Source: Caryophanales bacterium UBA3668 (GTDB lineage: Bacteria > Bacillota_I > Bacilli_A > RFN20 > CAG-826). From it: a stretch of DNA of 19,949 nucleotides. Each line of letters begins with the position of its first letter. Within the stretch, counting starts at the first letter, position 1. A model generated the notes under the pieces. The model searched no databases. It had not been told where the DNA came from and worked only from the letters and a program-made list of their open reading frames with translations. The translations under genes and the position numbers were made by a program. The stretch covers positions 1 to 19,949 of the forward strand of contig DFJP01000047.1 in NCBI GenBank assembly GCA_002373085.1, in the 5' to 3' direction. Positions 1 to 7,325 of the stretch are shown piece by piece.

Positions 1-1
1 T

Positions 2-78
2 GCGCTTATAGCTCAGCTGGACAGAGCATCTCCCTCCTAAGGAGAGGGTCGGACGTTCGAATCGTCTTAAGCGCGCCA
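2..78 (+). tRNA. tRNA-Arg (anticodon CCT)
   Basis: A full cloverleaf can be folded. The 7-bp acceptor stem pairs GCGCTTA (2-8) with TAAGCGC (68-74), followed by discriminator G and an encoded CCA (76-78). The anticodon stem TCTCC/GGAGA encloses the loop CTCCTAA, giving anticodon CCT, which reads the rare Arg codon AGG. The T arm has GGACG, loop TTCGAAT and CGTCT with one G-U pair. It lies just upstream of a terminator, so it is probably the last or only gene of its transcript. Confidence 0.95.
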
Positions 79-90
79 CATAAGTAGATA

Positions 91-118
91 AAGACTCGAA
101 ATATTTTGAGTCTTTTTT
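91..118 (+). terminator. Rho-independent terminator of tRNA-Arg
   Basis: The inverted repeat AAGACTC (91-97) / GAGTCTT (108-114) is followed by a run of T (113-118). The stem can be extended inward by G-T and A-T pairs to leave a 4-base loop. It lies 12 bases after the tRNA CCA end. Confidence 0.85.
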
Positions 119-145
119 CTTTCTCTTGTGCGTAGACTATTATTT

Positions 146-174
146 TTGTATCGTAAAAGTATCAATTACATATA
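146..174 (+). promoter_or_regulatory. Possible promoter of the DUF362-acyltransferase pair
   Basis: TTGTAT (146-151) and CATATA (169-174) are separated by 17 bases and lie just upstream of the gene starting at 191. The -10 box is weak, so this is a tentative call. It is supported mainly by the terminator upstream, which requires a new promoter between 119 and 180. Confidence 0.3.
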
Positions 175-190
175 GAAAAGAGGAATATTT

Positions 191-1075
191 ATGGCTAAAT
201 CAAAAGTCTATTTTTCAAGAATTCTTACACCTGAAAGAATTATTGATATGTATAAAGCTTTAGGTGTTGAACTTAAAGGAAGTGTTGGAGTTAAAGTTCA
301 CTCTGGAGAAGATGGAAATCAAAACTATCTTAGACCAGAATTTTTAAAACCAATGATTGAATATGTTAATGGCACGGTTATCGAGTGTAATACAGCCTAT
401 GATGGGGCAAGAAACACAAGTGAAAAACATAAAAGATTATTTGAGAAACACGGTTGGTATAAATATTTCCCTGTTGATCTAATGGATGAGAATGATGACG
501 ATCTTGTTTTAGAAATTCCTAATGGAAAAGTCATCAAAAGAGATTATATTGGCAGCCATATTGATAGATATGATTCGATATTAGTCTTATCTCATTTTAA
601 AGGGCACCCTATGGGTGGATATGGTGGTGCACTTAAACAACTATCGATTGGTTTTGCCTCTAGTAGAGGAAAGGCATATATCCATTCCGCTGGTGTAACA
701 ACAGATCAAAAAGTAGTATGGAGTAATCTTCCAGAACAAAATAAATTCTTAGAAGCTATGGCAGATGCCGCTAGTGCAGTTCATAACAAGCTTAAAGGTA
801 GAGTGTTATATATCTCCATGATGTGCAATATGTCTGTTGATTGCGATTGCTGTGCTGTTGCAGAAGATCCATGTATGAAAGATATTGGTATTGTCGCTTC
901 AACTGATCCAATTGCTTTAGATAGAGCGTGCTTAGATTTAGTTATGAAATCAAATGATCCAGGTAAAGAACACTTCTTAGAAAGAGTGAATTCACGTAAT
1001 GGTGTTCATACGATTGACGCTGCTTATGAACTCGGCTTTGGCAATAAAGAATATGAATTAATCGACATTGATTAA
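191..1075 (+). CDS. DUF362 domain-containing protein
   Basis: This 294-residue soluble protein matches the DUF362 family, which is common in anaerobic bacteria and has no settled biochemical function. Recognisable parts are the N-terminal VGVKVHSGE segment (about residues 32-40), the SHFKGHPMGGYGGALKQLSIG stretch (about 134-154) and a cysteine-rich segment (Cys212, 218, 220, 221 and 228) followed by DIGIVASTDPIALDRAC. Those cysteines could bind a metal or iron-sulfur centre; this is inference. No separate ferredoxin domain, signal peptide or membrane segment is seen. The ATG is preceded by an AAGAGG-type ribosome binding site. The stop codon lies one base before the ATG of the acyltransferase gene, so the two are probably co-transcribed and translationally coupled. 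Family is fairly sure; role is unknown. Confidence 0.88.
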   Translation: MAKSKVYFSRILTPERIIDMYKALGVELKGSVGVKVHSGEDGNQNYLRPEFLKPMIEYVNGTVIECNTAYDGARNTSEKHKRLFEKHGWYKYFPVDLMDENDDDLVLEIPNGKVIKRDYIGSHIDRYDSILVLSHFKGHPMGGYGGALKQLSIGFASSRGKAYIHSAGVTTDQKVVWSNLPEQNKFLEAMADAASAVHNKLKGRVLYISMMCNMSVDCDCCAVAEDPCMKDIGIVASTDPIALDRACLDLVMKSNDPGKEHFLERVNSRNGVHTIDAAYELGFGNKEYELIDID

Positions 1076-1076
1076 C

Positions 1077-1922
1077 ATGAAAGACATTTATATTCATGAC
1101 CCAAATTTAAAATATCCAGACAAAGACTTTGCCCATATGATTGAGACCCCTAAGGTCCATGAATATACATATGACAAAGATTTTCCATATCGACTTAAAG
1201 ATCCTAAATCTAAATTTATGAGGTTCTTATTTAGGACTGTTATTTTACTTATAGTAAAACCATTCATATATTTTAGATATCTATTAATAATAGAAGGAAA
1301 AAGAAATATTCGTGAATATCGCAAGATTGCAGGTAGAAAAGCAATGCTTACTATTTGTAATCACACGACAGAGTGGGATGCATTATTTGTTATGACTTCC
1401 CGCTTTTTCCATTTTTCAGAATTCCCAATTTGGCAAGAAGGGGCAGAAGGTAAATCTGGTTTCTTTTACCGTTACGCAGGCGGAATAGTGTTACCTACTT
1501 ATTCTTATAAAGGAATGCAATACGCATATGACGCGATGAAAGAAGTGCTAGATGAAAATAAATGGCTTCATGTATTTCCTGAAGCTGCTTGTTGGGCTTT
1601 TTATCCAGCAATTAGACCATTTAGAATTGGCGTTTTTAAATTAGCAGTGGAAGAGAATCTTCCAATCCTCCCAATGGTGGTTAAATATCGTAAACCAAAT
1701 CCGATTTGGGGAATATTTAAAAAGCACCCTAACGCAAAACTCATTATTGGAGCGCCAGTTGTGCCTGATAACTCTTTAGATACTAAAGAAAAAATCTCTG
1801 ATCTTGAATATCGTTCTAGAACAGAGATGATGAGATTATTAGGTTTAGATAACGAGAGTAATCAAAGATTAATTGATTCTCTTCCAACTTATCACGTTGA
1901 GAGTAAATCTTTATTTGAGTGA
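1077..1922 (+). CDS. PlsC-like phospholipid/glycerolipid acyltransferase
   Basis: This is a lysophospholipid acyltransferase (LPLAT/PlsC) family protein, expected to move an acyl chain onto a lysophospholipid or related acceptor at the membrane. The catalytic H(X)4D motif is in NHTTEWDAL, about residues 95-103 from the chosen start. A hydrophobic stretch, FRTVILLIVKPFIYFRYLLII, precedes it and probably anchors the enzyme. The second block, VFPEAACW, replaces the usual FPEG(T/S)R, so substrate preference may differ from standard PlsC. I chose ATG 1077 (281 residues) over an in-frame TTG at 1068 because it follows the upstream stop codon by one base. No good Shine-Dalgarno is seen for either, which suggests reinitiation after the DUF362 gene. 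Its 3' end overlaps the convergent oxidoreductase gene by 12 bases. The exact substrate cannot be told. Confidence 0.85.
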   Translation: MKDIYIHDPNLKYPDKDFAHMIETPKVHEYTYDKDFPYRLKDPKSKFMRFLFRTVILLIVKPFIYFRYLLIIEGKRNIREYRKIAGRKAMLTICNHTTEWDALFVMTSRFFHFSEFPIWQEGAEGKSGFFYRYAGGIVLPTYSYKGMQYAYDAMKEVLDENKWLHVFPEAACWAFYPAIRPFRIGVFKLAVEENLPILPMVVKYRKPNPIWGIFKKHPNAKLIIGAPVVPDNSLDTKEKISDLEYRSRTEMMRLLGLDNESNQRLIDSLPTYHVESKSLFE

Positions 1923-3374
1923 TTTAGGAATATACTTACATACATTATGTGCTGATAAAAGGGCTGTTGGAGTTCCTCCTATGGATCTAGTCCATTGACC
2001 ACAGAGGAAAACATTTGGACAGTCTTTTATTTTGCCATTATTAATATAGAAGGTTCCTTTATCAGTAAATGAGAAAGATTGGAAAGAGCCATATGAAGTA
2101 TTAACTCTTTTCGATATTTCAATTGGAGAGAAGTGAGATAAATAATTAATTTTGCCTTTAAATTCAGGATATCTTTCTTCTACTGCGTCAATCATATTTT
2201 TGATAATTCGTTGGCTTTCTTGCGCGTATTCATCCTTAGAAAGTGAATTAAAGTAGTTATAATCGTCTTGATTTTGGTCGATAAATAAAGAGACAACAGT
2301 CTTACCGTCTTTAACGAAATGTTTCTTGTCGAAGTGATAGGATCTCATCAACATGAAGTCGACTTCTTGACTACCAACTTTGATTGGAGAGATATGTAAT
2401 CCAGTAGGGACATCAATCTTAGATAAATCACCTTCGATAGTGACGTAGACATTAAAGCAGGACGAAATAGTGTTCTTCTCAATTGATTTCTTTTTTCTTT
2501 CAAATTGAGGAACAGGATATCTACCATCGAGTAATTTGTCTAAAGTGTAATATGGGTCAATCGTAGAAATACAGTAATCTCCAATAACTACACCTTTAGA
2601 GGTTTTAACTCTTACAGATTCATAATTGTTATATGGCTCAATTTCTTTTGCAGTTGCTCCCAATAGGAGTTTTCCACCTAAAGAAATGAAATTATCTTTA
2701 ATTCTTTCTCTTAGGTAATACGCGCCTCCTTCTGGAACATCCGCGTTACCTTGAGCGAAGATGCTATATAAGTCAAAGAAGAAAAACATATTGTTATATC
2801 CAGTTTGACAGTGCGTAATTGCGTATCTTAAAGCAGGGTGGGAGAAGTTTTTCGCATATTCTTCTCTAGATTGTTTCATTGATTTTAAAATGTGACGAGA
2901 ATTTGGTAAGCCCTTAATGAATTGAAGAACACTGACTTTTCTTAAGCGGTCTCCTAACATGATATTCATTAAACCACCGACATTTTTCACTACAGAAAAG
3001 AAGCGGTGGATTGCTCTTTTATCTTTAGGGGAGATATTAATCCATTCCTTTTCTGCTTTATCTAGATCACGATAAAAAGTAACTGATACTCCTTCGTATT
3101 CAATTGTTCCTAAGGTTGGTAAAGAAATGATTTTAACTTTTCTTCCTAGTCCACCTATTTCTCTCCATAAGTCGTTAATGAAGTTACCTTTTTTAGTTCC
3201 CATTAACCAATGGATACAAGTATCCACTAAAAAGCCATCAACAAAATAGCCAGAGCAAAGTCCTCCGACATCTTTATTCTTTTCTATAAGAGTAACTTGG
3301 TGACCAGCGTTAAGGAGTTTAATACCAGCAGTTAAGCCAGATATTCCCCCTCCTATGACGATAACTTTAGACAT
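1911..3374 (-). CDS. CrtI/phytoene-desaturase-like FAD-dependent oxidoreductase
   Basis: This 487-residue flavoprotein begins with a textbook FAD-binding Rossmann motif: GGGISG at residues 8-13, acidic Glu31 at the end of the second strand, then VGGLCSG. The C-terminal FAD-contacting block is VFLCGQWTRSIGGTPTALLSAHNV. This pattern fits the phytoene desaturase, retinol saturase and amine oxidase superfamily. Members desaturate, saturate or isomerise lipids and isoprenoids, but no crt or isoprenoid genes are nearby, so carotenoid synthesis should not be assumed. It is the second gene of a minus-strand pair with glnS: its ATG lies 5 bases after the glnS stop and has no Shine-Dalgarno, implying translational coupling. 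It converges on the acyltransferase gene, so a lipid-related role is possible but unproven. Confidence 0.85.
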   Translation of the reverse strand: MSKVIVIGGGISGLTAGIKLLNAGHQVTLIEKNKDVGGLCSGYFVDGFLVDTCIHWLMGTKKGNFINDLWREIGGLGRKVKIISLPTLGTIEYEGVSVTFYRDLDKAEKEWINISPKDKRAIHRFFSVVKNVGGLMNIMLGDRLRKVSVLQFIKGLPNSRHILKSMKQSREEYAKNFSHPALRYAITHCQTGYNNMFFFFDLYSIFAQGNADVPEGGAYYLRERIKDNFISLGGKLLLGATAKEIEPYNNYESVRVKTSKGVVIGDYCISTIDPYYTLDKLLDGRYPVPQFERKKKSIEKNTISSCFNVYVTIEGDLSKIDVPTGLHISPIKVGSQEVDFMLMRSYHFDKKHFVKDGKTVVSLFIDQNQDDYNYFNSLSKDEYAQESQRIIKNMIDAVEERYPEFKGKINYLSHFSPIEISKRVNTSYGSFQSFSFTDKGTFYINNGKIKDCPNVFLCGQWTRSIGGTPTALLSAHNVCKYIPKSLK

Positions 3375-3379
3375 ATTAA

Positions 3380-5035
3380 TTAGTTATTTGTTGGATTAAA
3401 TGATGATTTTAATGAACAAGTTCTATTAAAGATTAAATGTTCCTTTGTTGATAATTTATCAGTACAGAAATAACCAGTTCTAATGAATTGGAATCTATCT
3501 AATGGTTTAGTGTCTTCTAAAGAAGCTTCCACAAATCCTTCTTTTTTAATCCAAGAATTTGGATTGAGTCTTTCTAGGAAAGATTTATCTTTTGTTTCTT
3601 CGGTTTCATCAAAGACAAGTGGCTCAAATAAGTTGAATGTTGCTCTTTTAGCAGTAGTGGCTTCAACATAGTGGATAGTGCCGTCTGGTTTTCTTCCTTC
3701 AAATCCACTTCCAGATTTAGTTTCTGGATCGTATGTGCAGTGAATTTCAATAATCTTACCGTTCTCATCTTTAACGACGGAATTACATTTAATGAAGTAA
3801 GCGTACATTAATCTAACTTCGTTACCAAGAGATAATCTCTTCCATTTTCTATTTGGTTTTTCTTCAACGAAGTCTTCTTGTTCGATATATAAATATTTAC
3901 CAAAAGCCATCTTACGAGTACCTAAAGCTTCATTTTCCATATTGTTTTGAGCTTCAACATATTCGATTTGTCCTTCTGGGTAGTTATCAATAACAACCTT
4001 GAGTGGATTTAAGACCGCCATCGGACGAGTAGCAATTAGTTTTTGTTCTTCTCTAAGGAAGTAATCTAAGTTGTCTGCATTAGTGGTGGAATTAATTCTA
4101 GAAAGACCTGTATAAAGGATGAAGCTCTTAATTGCTTCAGCGGTAAAGCCTTTTCTCTTAAGTCCTACTAAGGTAGGCATTCTTGGATCATCATATCCAG
4201 TGACATAGCCACCCTCAACGAGTTGACGGAGATATCTTTTAGACATCACTGTGTTAGTAATGTTAAGTCTTCCCCATTCATATTGATGTGGAACGTGTTC
4301 CATTTCACACTTTTCAACAAACCAGTCGTATAAGACACGGTGATTGTCATACTCTAATGAACAAAGGGAATGGGTAACTCCTTCAAAAGCATCTTGAAGA
4401 GGATGTGCGAAGTCATACATTGGGTAGATACACCACTTATTGCCTTGACGGTGGTGGGTAACGTGGAGAATACGGTACATAACTGGGTCTCTCATATTGA
4501 TATTAGGAGAAGCCATATCGATTTTCGCTCTTAATGTTTTTTCTCCGTTATCGTATTTACCTGCTCTCATTTCTTCAAAGAGTTTAAGGTTTTCTTCAAC
4601 ACTTCTATCTCTCCAAGGAGAGTTTCTTCCTGGCTCGGTAAGAGTGCCACGATATTCAGTCATTTCTTCTGGGGATAAATCATCAACATAGGCAAGACCT
4701 TTCTTGATTAAAAGAATGGCTTTTTCATATGTTTTTTCAAAATAATCGGAACCAAAATATATATTTTTAGGAGTATAGCCAAGCCACTTCAAATCTTGAA
4801 TAATAGCATCGACATATTCTGCTCCCTCGTTAACTGGGTTAGTGTCATCAAATCTTAAATTTGTATAACCACCAAAAGCTTTAGCGAGTTCAAAGTCATT
4901 GACAATCGCTCTAGCGTGACCGATATGTAAATAAGCATTTGGTTCTGGTGGGAAACGTGTAACGATTTCTTTTACACGACCTTCTTCAAGGTCTTTTTCC
5001 ATGATTGTTTTGATAAAATTATTGATTTCTTCCAT
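3380..5035 (-). CDS. glnS: Glutaminyl-tRNA synthetase
   Basis: This class I aminoacyl-tRNA synthetase of 551 residues charges tRNA-Gln with glutamine in the cytoplasm. The first signature is at PPEPNAYLHIGHA, with HIGH at residues 37-40. The KMSKS equivalent is VMSKR at 263-267. LRFDDTNP (about 60-67) and CSLEYDNHRVLYDW (about 225-238) are typical of GlnRS rather than GluRS. The C-terminal half is the beta-barrel anticodon-binding region, and the length agrees with bacterial GlnRS. ATG 5035 is supported by an AGGA box about 8 bases upstream. A direct GlnRS implies that Gln-tRNA need not come from the GatCAB transamidation route used by many Bacilli; GatCAB genes are not visible here. It is first in a unit with the FAD oxidoreductase. 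Confidence 0.96.
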   Translation of the reverse strand: MEEINNFIKTIMEKDLEEGRVKEIVTRFPPEPNAYLHIGHARAIVNDFELAKAFGGYTNLRFDDTNPVNEGAEYVDAIIQDLKWLGYTPKNIYFGSDYFEKTYEKAILLIKKGLAYVDDLSPEEMTEYRGTLTEPGRNSPWRDRSVEENLKLFEEMRAGKYDNGEKTLRAKIDMASPNINMRDPVMYRILHVTHHRQGNKWCIYPMYDFAHPLQDAFEGVTHSLCSLEYDNHRVLYDWFVEKCEMEHVPHQYEWGRLNITNTVMSKRYLRQLVEGGYVTGYDDPRMPTLVGLKRKGFTAEAIKSFILYTGLSRINSTTNADNLDYFLREEQKLIATRPMAVLNPLKVVIDNYPEGQIEYVEAQNNMENEALGTRKMAFGKYLYIEQEDFVEEKPNRKWKRLSLGNEVRLMYAYFIKCNSVVKDENGKIIEIHCTYDPETKSGSGFEGRKPDGTIHYVEATTAKRATFNLFEPLVFDETEETKDKSFLERLNPNSWIKKEGFVEASLEDTKPLDRFQFIRTGYFCTDKLSTKEHLIFNRTCSLKSSFNPTNN

Positions 5036-5053
5036 AAAGAGTTCCTCGTAAGT

Positions 5054-5081
5054 ATTTTACGATTGTAAAAACAATCTTCAA
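5054..5081 (-). promoter_or_regulatory. Candidate glnS promoter containing an inverted repeat
   Basis: On the minus strand, TTGAAG (5081-5076) and TAAAAT (5059-5054) are separated by 16 bases, 18 bases or more upstream of the glnS ATG. The spacer and the last base of the -35 box hold a perfect 6-bp inverted repeat, GATTGT/ACAATC with loop AAAA (5061-5076). A second small repeat, TCGTAA/TTACGA (5046-5062), adjoins it and reaches the glnS ribosome binding site. The placement would suit an operator or leader hairpin. Confidence 0.4.
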
Positions 5082-5121
5082 TAGAAATAGTTATTTTTAA
5101 ATAAAAATTTTTCGATAATTA

Positions 5122-5150
5122 TTGAATATTTGGAATTAGTTTTATACAAT
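5122..5150 (+). promoter_or_regulatory. Promoter of tRNA-Ala
   Basis: TTGAAT (5122-5127) and TACAAT (5145-5150) are separated by exactly 17 bases, close to the vegetative sigma-70/sigma-A consensus. Transcription would begin about 5157, some 9 bases before the tRNA 5' end at 5166. Confidence 0.65.
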
Positions 5151-5165
5151 CATAAAAGTCGCTTT

Positions 5166-5241
5166 GGGTCCGTAGCTCACCTGGGAGAGCGCCTCCATGG
5201 CATGGAGGAGGTAGCGAGTTCGATCCTCGTCGGATCCACCA
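5166..5241 (+). tRNA. tRNA-Ala (anticodon GGC)
   Basis: A full cloverleaf can be folded. The acceptor stem pairs GGGTCCG (5166-5172) with CGGATCC (5231-5237) with one G-T pair, followed by A and an encoded CCA (5239-5241). The anticodon stem CCTCC/GGAGG encloses ATGGCAT, giving anticodon GGC (Ala). The T arm is GCGAG, TTCGATC, CTCGT. It stands alone between its own promoter and terminator, divergent from glnS. Confidence 0.95.
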
Positions 5242-5245
5242 AAAC

Positions 5246-5278
5246 GAAAAAAATGTCCTGAGAAAATCAGGACTTTTT
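5246..5278. terminator. Bidirectional Rho-independent terminator
   Basis: The perfect 7-bp stem GTCCTGA (5255-5261) / TCAGGAC (5267-5273) has a GAAAA loop. It is followed by five T on the plus strand (5274-5278) and preceded by a run of A (5247-5253) that gives a T run on the minus strand. It can therefore end both the tRNA-Ala transcript and the minus-strand phosphorelay operon. The stop codon of the HPt gene (5279-5277) falls inside the plus-strand T run. Confidence 0.85.
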
Positions 5279-5639
5279 ATATATTTAAGTATTCTTTTAA
5301 CGTCTCTATTACAAATTGATATTCATTTTTGAAATCATTCATTTCTTTTTCAATATCAACTATGGAATTTGATGAAGCGTTTCTTGTCTTTTCCACAATT
5401 GGAACGACTTTATCGTATAAGGAAGTTAACGCTAAATTGCCAGTTACTCCTTTTAAAGAATGAGCAGCAGCAAAGACTGCTTGATAATCTTTATTTTCAT
5501 AAGCTTTAAATAAGTTGGATGCTGGATTAGATTGAACAAATTTAGTAAGCATTCTTTTGATGAAATCATCCATCATCATCATGCTTAAAGCGTTTTGATA
5601 ATTGCCATGAATCTTCTCATATAATTCTTTCACAGTCAT
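5277..5639 (-). CDS. Stand-alone HPt phosphotransfer protein
   Basis: This 120-residue protein is a single histidine-phosphotransfer (HPt) domain. The motif AAAHSLKGVTGNL carries the phospho-accepting histidine, His60, in the classic HSLKG context, and the rest is predicted to be an all-alpha bundle. HPt proteins shuttle phosphoryl groups between receiver domains and do not themselves hydrolyse ATP. It is the last gene of the kinase, REC-EAL, HPt operon. Its ribosome binding site (AAGGAA) lies in the final codons of the REC-EAL gene, leaving only 2 bases between the genes. Expected partners are the receiver domains of the hybrid kinase (donor) and of the REC-EAL protein (acceptor); that pairing is inferred from gene order. 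Confidence 0.92.
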   Translation of the reverse strand: MTVKELYEKIHGNYQNALSMMMMDDFIKRMLTKFVQSNPASNLFKAYENKDYQAVFAAAHSLKGVTGNLALTSLYDKVVPIVEKTRNASSNSIVDIEKEMNDFKNEYQFVIETLKEYLNI

Positions 5640-5641
5640 AA

Positions 5642-7312
5642 TTATTCCTTCTTTAATAGTTCTTCAAATTCAATTTGTGGTAGTGGTTTAGAGAAGTAAT
5701 ATCCTTGAACAACATCACAGCCATTTTCTTTTAAGAAAAGGTATTGCTCTTCATTTTCAACACCTTCTGCAACACTTATCGCATTAAACATTTGAGCAAT
5801 GTTAATGATGAGTTTAATGACATCCTTATTTCTAGGATTATCATTCATCTTTTTAATAAAGCACATATCAATCTTTAAGACATCAAACGGAAGTGTTGCT
5901 AATGTATTTAAACTTGAATAAGCAGAACCAAAGTCATCGATTTCAACTTTAAATCCTTCTTCTCTTAAAGCTTTTGCTAGCGCAATAACATCAATATCGT
6001 TCGTGCCAAAAGCGCTTTCAGTGATTTCTAGATAATAGACATCATGAGGAATGTGATACTTATCAACCGCTTCAATGATTTCTTCTTTTAATCTAGGGTT
6101 AAAAACATCAACACGTGAAATATTTACAGAAATAGGAATGTATTTATGATATTTCTCATACCATTCATTCATTTGTCTTGCTACTTCATTGAAAATGTAA
6201 TTATCTAACTGCTGAATTAAACCATCGGTTTCAAATAGAGGAATAAAGATTCCTGGAGAAATCATTCCATAGTCTGGATGAATCCATCTCACTAACGCTT
6301 CTGCACTAGAAATGACATTTGTTTTTCCTTGAATGTTATATTTAGGTTGATAGTAGACTTTGAACTCTTTGTTCTTTAATGATTTTTCAAAAGAAGCAAC
6401 TAGTTTTTCATTAAAAGAGGCCTTGTCTTGCGCTTCTTTGTCAAAAATAGCAAGGCAAGAGTTAAGATCTTTTATGCTTTTTCTAGCGGTATCTGCTCTA
6501 CCGATAGCAATATCAATTTCAATATTAGAATCAACGTTCGTATATAGACCAATACGGACACGAGCGTTCTTCTTTTTAAGACTATTATTTAAGTTATTAA
6601 CAAGTTCTTTGTGATCTTCTTGATGTAGGCAGTAGATGAGGAAAATATCACTATTAATGCGACCAGCAAGGCCTTTGACTTTGCTAATATAAGCATTAAT
6701 GATGCTAGTCATTTCTAATAGAACCTCATCTCCATATTTCTTTCCATATAGTTCGTTAATCAAATGGAATCCAACGATATCAATTGAAAGAACATCTTTA
6801 TTCATATTTTGATATTTAAGATTAAATTGATGTGCGTATTTCTTAAAGAAATCAAAGGAATATAAATTAGTTAATTTATCTTTTTTAAATTCTTTGATGA
6901 TGCTTTTATCATCGTAGAGTTCAATCATTCTTTGAAGTCTAGCGACAATAATGTCTGGGTTTTCATATGGTTTCTTGATGAAGTCGTTAGCGCCTAATAA
7001 GAAACATTCTTTTTCTATTTCCCTATCTGAAGTCATAACAATAAAAGGAATCTTTTTGAGATTAGAATCCTTTTGACGGTACGCTAAAACTTCTTTACCG
7101 TCCATTATGGGCATCATGACATCTAAAAGAACAAGGTCAATAACATCATGTTCTTTTGTAATGATATCTATACATTCTTTTCCATTTGACGCTCGACGAA
7201 TTTCAAATAACCCTTCTAAGATTGGAGTTAATATATCTCCGTTAATTTCTTCGTCGTCAACAATAAGAACAGTCTTTTTGTTTTCTAAATCTTTTTCTTT
7301 AAGAATAGGCAT
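5642..7312 (-). CDS. Response regulator with REC, degenerate GGDEF and EAL c-di-GMP phosphodiesterase domains
   Basis: This 556-residue cytoplasmic protein is a response regulator with a c-di-GMP output. The receiver domain (about 12-132) has acidic residues Asp19/Asp20, phospho-acceptor Asp64 in VLLDVMMP, Thr94 and Lys114. A GGDEF-fold domain follows (about 140-300), but NSDIF (220-224) replaces GGDEF, so cyclase activity is unlikely. The EAL domain (about 310-550) keeps the expected metal and catalytic residues: EAL 338-340, Asn397, Glu429, Asp459/Asp460, Lys480, Glu516 and Gln536. It should hydrolyse c-di-GMP to pGpG, probably under control of Asp64 phosphorylation. It is the middle gene of the phosphorelay operon, 13 bases after the kinase gene, with a GAGGT ribosome binding site. 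Confidence 0.93.
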   Translation of the reverse strand: MPILKEKDLENKKTVLIVDDEEINGDILTPILEGLFEIRRASNGKECIDIITKEHDVIDLVLLDVMMPIMDGKEVLAYRQKDSNLKKIPFIVMTSDREIEKECFLLGANDFIKKPYENPDIIVARLQRMIELYDDKSIIKEFKKDKLTNLYSFDFFKKYAHQFNLKYQNMNKDVLSIDIVGFHLINELYGKKYGDEVLLEMTSIINAYISKVKGLAGRINSDIFLIYCLHQEDHKELVNNLNNSLKKKNARVRIGLYTNVDSNIEIDIAIGRADTARKSIKDLNSCLAIFDKEAQDKASFNEKLVASFEKSLKNKEFKVYYQPKYNIQGKTNVISSAEALVRWIHPDYGMISPGIFIPLFETDGLIQQLDNYIFNEVARQMNEWYEKYHKYIPISVNISRVDVFNPRLKEEIIEAVDKYHIPHDVYYLEITESAFGTNDIDVIALAKALREEGFKVEIDDFGSAYSSLNTLATLPFDVLKIDMCFIKKMNDNPRNKDVIKLIINIAQMFNAISVAEGVENEEQYLFLKENGCDVVQGYYFSKPLPQIEFEELLKKE

Positions 7313-7325
7313 AACATTACCTCAC

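Noticed and set aside
1068..1076. TTG start for the acyltransferase gene
   Set aside because: It overlaps the upstream stop codon and has no ribosome binding site; ATG 1077 directly after the stop is a better coupled start.
1911..3374. Carotenoid biosynthesis locus
   Set aside because: The flavoprotein resembles CrtI-like enzymes in fold only; no phytoene synthase or other crt genes are present.
6640..6700. Active diguanylate cyclase in the REC-EAL protein
   Set aside because: The motif reads NSDIF in place of GGDEF, so synthesis is not expected.
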